NCBI RefSeq assembly: GCF_000340215.1
Contig: NW_006921544.1
Location: forward strand, 712,599 to 776,598
From: Pseudocercospora fijiensis CIRAD86
Lineage: Eukaryota; Ascomycota; Dothideomycetes; Mycosphaerellales; Mycosphaerellaceae
DNA length: 64,000 nt
Direction of reading: 5' to 3'
Part shown: positions 59,401 to 64,000 of the stretch, piece by piece
Numbering within the stretch: the first letter of the stretch is position 1
Layout: every line of letters begins with the position of its first letter
The notes under the pieces: model-generated
Databases searched by the model: none
What the model was told of the DNA's origin: nothing
The model's input: only the letters and a program-made list of their open reading frames with translations
Translations under genes and position numbers: made by a program

Positions 59401-60239
59401 TTAAATATATAGGTAGAGAATACTATTATATTAAGCTTTAGGACTTATAAGGAGAAGGATATACTATTAAAAAGGATACCTAGGCAGTTAATTTACTACT
59501 ATATTATTATATAGGTATATTATAAGTCGGTTTTCGTAAGCCGCCTATTAAGAAGACGTCTATCGCTAATAGTATATCTAGCGCTTCTAATAAAGAATAA
59601 CCGGTTAGTAAGAGGTTTTATAAGAACCCTAAGAAGACGGTAAAAGGTTAGGATTAGCTCGATTAACAGTATAAGGAGATAGAGGCTTAGTAGACGGTTA
59701 TAGAGAGGTTATTATAGGAGTCTCGCCGTGTTCTAAGGGAATACGAAGGCGTAGAATACCGACTAATTACGAAGAATACCGAGGTCGACGTCTTTACTAA
59801 GAAGTAGGAAGCTTTCGATAGTTATATCCGTAAGAAGGATAACTATATAGCCGTATACCTAACTAACTATCGCTACGAGGTCTATCGTAAGCGCATATAG
59901 AGGGTAGAAGAGAGGCCGAAGCACTTTAGATTTAGTAACTCCTATACTTACTACTCGTATATACTATATATAGGCGAGGAATACAAATTCAAAGTCGAGC
60001 TTACTATATAACGTACTCGTAATACCTTAGCTATCGAAGCTTTCAGAAAGGGGTATATTAGTATTAGTAAAAGTAGTATTAAAGGTATTATAAAGGATTA
60101 GAATAGTAGAATAGTAGGACTCGTTAGTATTCTAGTTACTTATCCGCCTATCTATTTCTATTAGTTATATTATTTAGGGTCTTTAAAGCCTAATAGGAGC
60201 CTCTATAGTGTACTAACCGAGCGGCTTCGGCTCGCGCCC

Positions 60240-61386
60240 TAAACCTTAGTAAGCCCTATTAAACTTAAATTTTCTAAACCTCTATTCTTTTATAACTTCT
60301 ACTATTTCCTTACTATAGTAGAGATACGTAGGAACCCTAAGCCTTTATAGCGGCGCTTAGAAAACTTCCGTAAGAGCTAAGAAATATAATAGGAAACGTA
60401 GGATAGATAACGGATACTATTTATATAAGATTCTAGCGATCTTAGCGCCTTCGAAGATAAAAAAGCCGGAGAGGTACTAAATCCTACGCTACTAAGTTAA
60501 CTACCTACTCGACTAATATCTAACCTAATATTCTTTCCTATATAGTTATTATCGTCTTTAGTAATACCTATATAGCTAATACCGGCTCCGACGCTATTAG
60601 AAAAAAGGAAAAGAGCTAGTAATAGGCGCGATCTAGAGTTATAGTCTTATTCGCGGCCTTTAAAGGGTAAGGCGCCTAAAAGCCTAAAGAATAGCTACTA
60701 TAAGGTATTCTATTATAGATACTATTTAGATAACAATCTAGAGTGCCTTGAGTTACAATCTAGTAACGCGGCTAAATACCTATTTTACAAGTATTAGATT
60801 ATAGTTAGTCGTATAAAAGAGAAGGAAGATAATAGTAAGAAACAGACATAGCTTAACTTCTTATCTATCTAGCGGAAGAATTAGGATATAGAGGTATAGA
60901 AGACGATTAATATCCGTAAGAACGCTATTAATAAGAAGGCCTTTCGCTATACCCTCGCTCGCGTTACTATAGGACTTAGTATCTCTTATAACGCCCTTAT
61001 TTCTAAGGAGTTTAGAGACCTTATTCTAACGGCCTATCTATAAGCCGACTATATACTTCGATACTTATATACGTCGCTATATACCTATATTCTTTACAAC
61101 TTCGAGAGCTAGCGAGAACGAGTTAAATAGCGCCTTCTTAGTACTAGAAGGTATCTCTACCTTAGTACTAATATATAGAAGGCTTAGTATAGTGAGAAGC
61201 ACTTCTAAGCTATTAATTGCTAGTATATAGATAAGAAGGGTAGGCTCGTTTAAGTACTATTAGATTTGCTATAACTTCTAGTCGGCTTATATATAGATAA
61301 CTTCCTCGCTTAGCTTATTATACCTTACTTCTAGGTCTTTAGTATAACTAGCAAGATTAGCTAGTTAACTACTAATAATGCCTCTA
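60240..61386 (+). pseudogene. hAT-2 transposase relic (5' part), cut by Gypsy-E
   Basis: A second hAT family, distinct from hAT-1. A BED-like zinc finger is suggested near 60,730-60,800 (CLELQSSNAAKYLFYKY, His residues read as Tyr). The conserved region before the catalytic core reads ARVTIGLSISYNALISKEFRDLI at about 60,960-61,030, then RRYLYLSTNI, FQAINCQYID and LVGLYIDNFL. The core runs into LTTNNASI (ancestral TTDNAS) at about 61,365-61,385, where the Gypsy-E LTR interrupts it. The 3' half is outside the window or lost. Upstream frames from 59,430 probably belong to it but show no named domain. Confidence 0.75.
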
Positions 61387-61555
61387 TATTAAGGGCTACG
61401 CCCTAGGTAGAAAGTACTAGCCTTACTACTTAGCGCTTAGCGCTTAGCGTACCGTATAAAACTATTCGGATTTATATAGATAGACTTAGCTCTTTATCGA
61501 ACCTATTAAGTCTTATATCTAGTATCTACGTACGCGTTGCTTACCTATAATATTA
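61387..61555 (+). repeat. Gypsy-E 5' LTR
   Basis: 169 bp; reverse complement of the Gypsy-B LTRs with about 20 bp less. Starts tattaagggctacg and ends aatatta before ggttcgatc. It contains a repeated ttagcgcttagcgc. Confidence 0.88.
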
Positions 61556-61559
61556 GGTT

Positions 61560-62900
61560 CGATCTTTATTATAGGAAACGCTAAGGTTCGTTAGGAACCC
61601 GAGTAAGATAGCTATCGGAACGCTATCCCTACTATACTAGAGATAACTAGGGATAAGATTTATTATACCTTTGAGAGTCTCTATACTAGGCAATAAACGA
61701 TAGAAGCCTAGCTATAAGCTACGCGCTCCGCGCTCTAATACGCGAAAGTATCTCGCTAGACCGGGCCTACCGAAGCTACTATAATATAAGACTAGTCTAC
61801 GAACGAGATCCTAAAGGAACTCTTAGAAACCCTCTCGGCTAGCGGCTAAAACGTAACGGCGTTACGCGAATAGAAGCTACTATTATAGAACGGAAAGGCT
61901 AAGTCCTTCTAGGACTACCTACTACGACTAAGAAGCTCGTACCGAGTTTGTTCTAGGCTAAAACCGAAGCTTTCCGGAGACTACTACTAGGATACTATTT
62001 ATAATACCCTACTAGTAAAGGAACGCGCTAGAATACGCTACTTCTAGGAAAGAGGAAGCCTTACGAAAGAAAAGGATTCTAAGGCTTTCTTCTAGTAACT
62101 TAAGGACGTCTTCGCGGATAGTAATAAAGCTACGAAGGCGCTAGAGCAACTCTAAGCCCTAAGGCATTCTTAGGGATAACCCTAGTACGACTACTAGCTA
62201 GAATTCGATAGCCTCCTACTAAGTATAGGCAGAGACTATTAGACCGACGATACGAAAATCGGGTACTTAAAGAATACCTTCTCGAACGCGGCTAAGACCT
62301 ATACTACCGCTATATTAAAGATTAAGGATTACTACCTCTACGTAGAAGAAGTCGAGCGAATTATAATAAACCTCGAGACGACGGACTAATTTAAATAAGC
62401 CGCGAAACGCTAGTTAGAAAGGAAGAAAGAGGCCGCAAGCCCTACGGTCTTTATCCTACCCTATACGGCTCCTATAGCGAACCCGAAGGTCGACTCTAAT
62501 AGAGACGTAGTTATAAACCCTACCTAAACGAACGCTTTCTATAGAAAGAACCGTAGAGACTAATAAAGAATAGTAGAGAAGCTTAGAGCTAAATACGTCG
62601 ACTCTATAAAGAGAGAGAAACGTAAGGAGAAAAGGCTCTACTTCTATTACGGAGCGAGTAGATACTATATTCGCGATTACTCGTACGTACTAGCGGTTTA
62701 GCCTACTAAGATTAGTATCGCCTCTATATACTCTATACTAGAGGATATAGAAGAATAGTCGGACTTAAGTAGTTCTAACTTAGGAAAAGAGTAACTCTCG
62801 CTTATAGTTAGGAGTCGGGAGTAGATAAGGTATAGATAAAGAAATAGAAAGAAGTTAAAAAGGAAATAAACGGGAACCTTATATATACCGATATAGTCCG
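61560..62900 (+). pseudogene. Gypsy-E Gag relic
   Basis: Capsid-like helical frame (KDVFADSNKATKALEQL near 62,105; IGYLKNTFSNAAKTY near 62,258; VEEVERIIINLETTD near 62,345), followed by a Lys-rich run. The CCHC knuckle reads L-Y-FY-Y-GAS-x-YYIRD-Y at about 62,637-62,682, all four ligands turned into Tyr by RIP (C to Y, H to Y). Closely matches the Gypsy-B Gag in reverse orientation. Confidence 0.85.
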
Positions 62901-64000
62901 CGAAAATAACGTCGGAACTTCTACTCTTATTAATAAAGAATACTAGTACTACGCTATAATTAACGCTAGCCTAGCTAAAGGCCTTAGGCTTAGCTATATT
63001 AGCTGTAAGTCCTAAGAGGTAAAGAGAGCGTCGTCTATAATATAGGACGCGAAAATTATTAGAGTCGTCGTCTTCTAGATAGAAATTTATAGGTTTCGAT
63101 AGACGGTATACGCTTACGTCGTACTAGGATTAGCTTTCCCTTTTATCTTAGGGAACCTATAGAAGGTATATAATAAGGTTAGGACTACGCCTAAGAAGTA
63201 ATAGTACTACTACGGGAGAGCTCGGTATTAGGTTAAAAAAGGGCGCTATTACTATAAATTCGATATAAGCGGGAATATCGCTACGATCGACGCTATAAGG
63301 AGCCTACTTACCGCGATAATCGCCGAAAATATCGAGAAAGCTCTAAAAACGAAGGAATACCCGATAATTAAGGAGCTAAAGAAGAAACTATCCCTAGAGG
63401 TTCGCGATAGAGCCGCGCTATTTTATTATAGGGAAGCTAACAAGTTAGCGCCCTACTATACCGTCCTAGTATCGATTATATAATAGAACTCTATAAAAAA
63501 CTAGCCGGATCCTAGCTATAGCTCCCCTAGGGCCCGCTCTATAGTATACCGAAATAAGAGCTCCTAGTCTTATAAAAGTTACTTAACGAGCGCTTAGAGA
63601 AGGGGTTTATAAGACCTACGAACTCCGAAGCGGCGGCGCTCGTACTTTTCGTTAAAAAGCCTAGGGGAAGACTTTGCTTCTACTACGACTATAGGGCGCT
63701 TAACGCTCTTACGAAGTACAATAGGTATCCCTTTCTACGAATCCCGGATACTATAAAGAACCTAACGGAAGCCCGATAGTTAACTAAGGTTAACGTAGTC
63801 TCGGCCTTTTATAAGATAAGGATAGTAAAAGGATACGAGTATAAAACGGCCTTCTATACTAGGCTAGGTTTATTCTAGTAGCTAGTATGCCCTTTTAGTT
63901 TATCCGGAGCCCCGGTAACGTTTTAACGTATATTAATACTCTCGTATAGGTATATCTAGACGACTTTACGTCGGCGTATATATACGACTTAGTAATCTAC
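62900..64000 (+). pseudogene. Gypsy-E protease and reverse transcriptase relic (incomplete)
   Basis: Protease: TLINKEY at about 62,920-62,940 replaces the TLIDEGC-type site, followed by AIINASLAKGLRL and LGLAFPFILGN near 63,125-63,160, the retropepsin LG closing region. [23 protein letters not shown] (about 63,600), [18 protein letters not shown] (63,680), [15 protein letters not shown] (63,780), [11 protein letters not shown] (63,845), then YIYDLVIY at about 63,975-64,000, ancestral YxDD with the first Asp lost. The window ends here. Confidence 0.88.

Larger units (their letters stand above)
61387..64000 (+). mobile_element. Gypsy-E, 5' part of a Gypsy-B family element
   Basis: Same family as 30,274-36,994 but on the plus strand and cut by the window end inside RT. 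LTR, Gag, knuckle, protease and RT appear in order. RIP density is similar to Gypsy-B. Confidence 0.9.

Noticed and set aside
1..64000. Starship-type element (tyrosine recombinase captain with cargo)
   Set aside because: No recombinase frame with the expected catalytic residues was recognised on either strand, although the unidentified frames at 3-10 kb leave this formally open.
1..64000. Centromere assignment of the window because of AT-rich repeats and a CenH3-like relic
   Set aside because: A pseudogene of a histone says nothing about local chromatin, and RIP-mutated repeats are also common in subtelomeres and dispersed heterochromatin.

Overview
The window looks like a repeat-dense stretch of a filamentous ascomycete (Pezizomycotina) genome that has been almost saturated by repeat-induced point mutation (RIP). 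Outside one island, CpA and TpG are nearly absent and TpA is in excess, while CpG is untouched. Old reading frames are therefore full of TAG and TAA (from CAG, CAA, TGG), whereas TGA is rare. Almost everything here is a transposon relic. I identified relics by reading through these stops, so domain calls are reliable only where several family motifs fall in order; exact ends of most relics are approximate. No rRNA, tRNA or CRISPR array was seen.

Layout. 1-2.2 kb: arm A of an inverted duplication carrying a histone H3/CenH3-like pseudogene with two spliceosomal introns, and a 17-bp tandem array. 2.2-10.4 kb: a hAT-type terminal repeat and long unidentified frames. 10.5-14.9 kb: front half of a Ty3/Gypsy element (Gypsy-A: Gag, protease, start of RT). 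15.3-26.3 kb: two satellite blocks flanking a Helitron (HUH Rep plus PIF1-type helicase), itself split by a reverse-strand Gypsy fragment (Gypsy-C). 26.8-27.5 kb: the rest of the Gypsy-A RT and RNase H, cut by hAT-1 copy A (27.5-30.3 kb). 30.3-37.0 kb: a complete two-LTR Gypsy-B on the minus strand. 37.0-39.2 kb: arm B of the inverted duplication, with a second H3-like pseudogene cut by Gypsy-B. 40.2-47.3 kb: a complete, less mutated Gypsy-D on the minus strand. 47.3-52.8 kb: hAT-1 copy B, with recognisable catalytic and dimerisation regions. 54.56-57.06 kb: an unmutated gene island with one intact 530-codon ORF. 57-61.4 kb: unidentified relics, then hAT-2. 61.4-64 kb: the 5' part of Gypsy-E (same family as Gypsy-B), running off the window.

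The only feature likely to be an active gene is the 530-codon ORF, which I cannot assign to a family. The most unusual content is the pair of H3-like pseudogenes inside a duplicated, RIP-treated segment. Both keep an H3-tail block (GKAPRK) and the histone-fold core, and copy A keeps a tail of about 50 codons past the fold. The nesting gives a relative history: Gypsy-A came before the Helitron block and hAT-1 copy A, and the H3-like segment and hAT-2 came before Gypsy-B/E insertion. Gypsy-D looks youngest because it keeps the most CpA/TpG.
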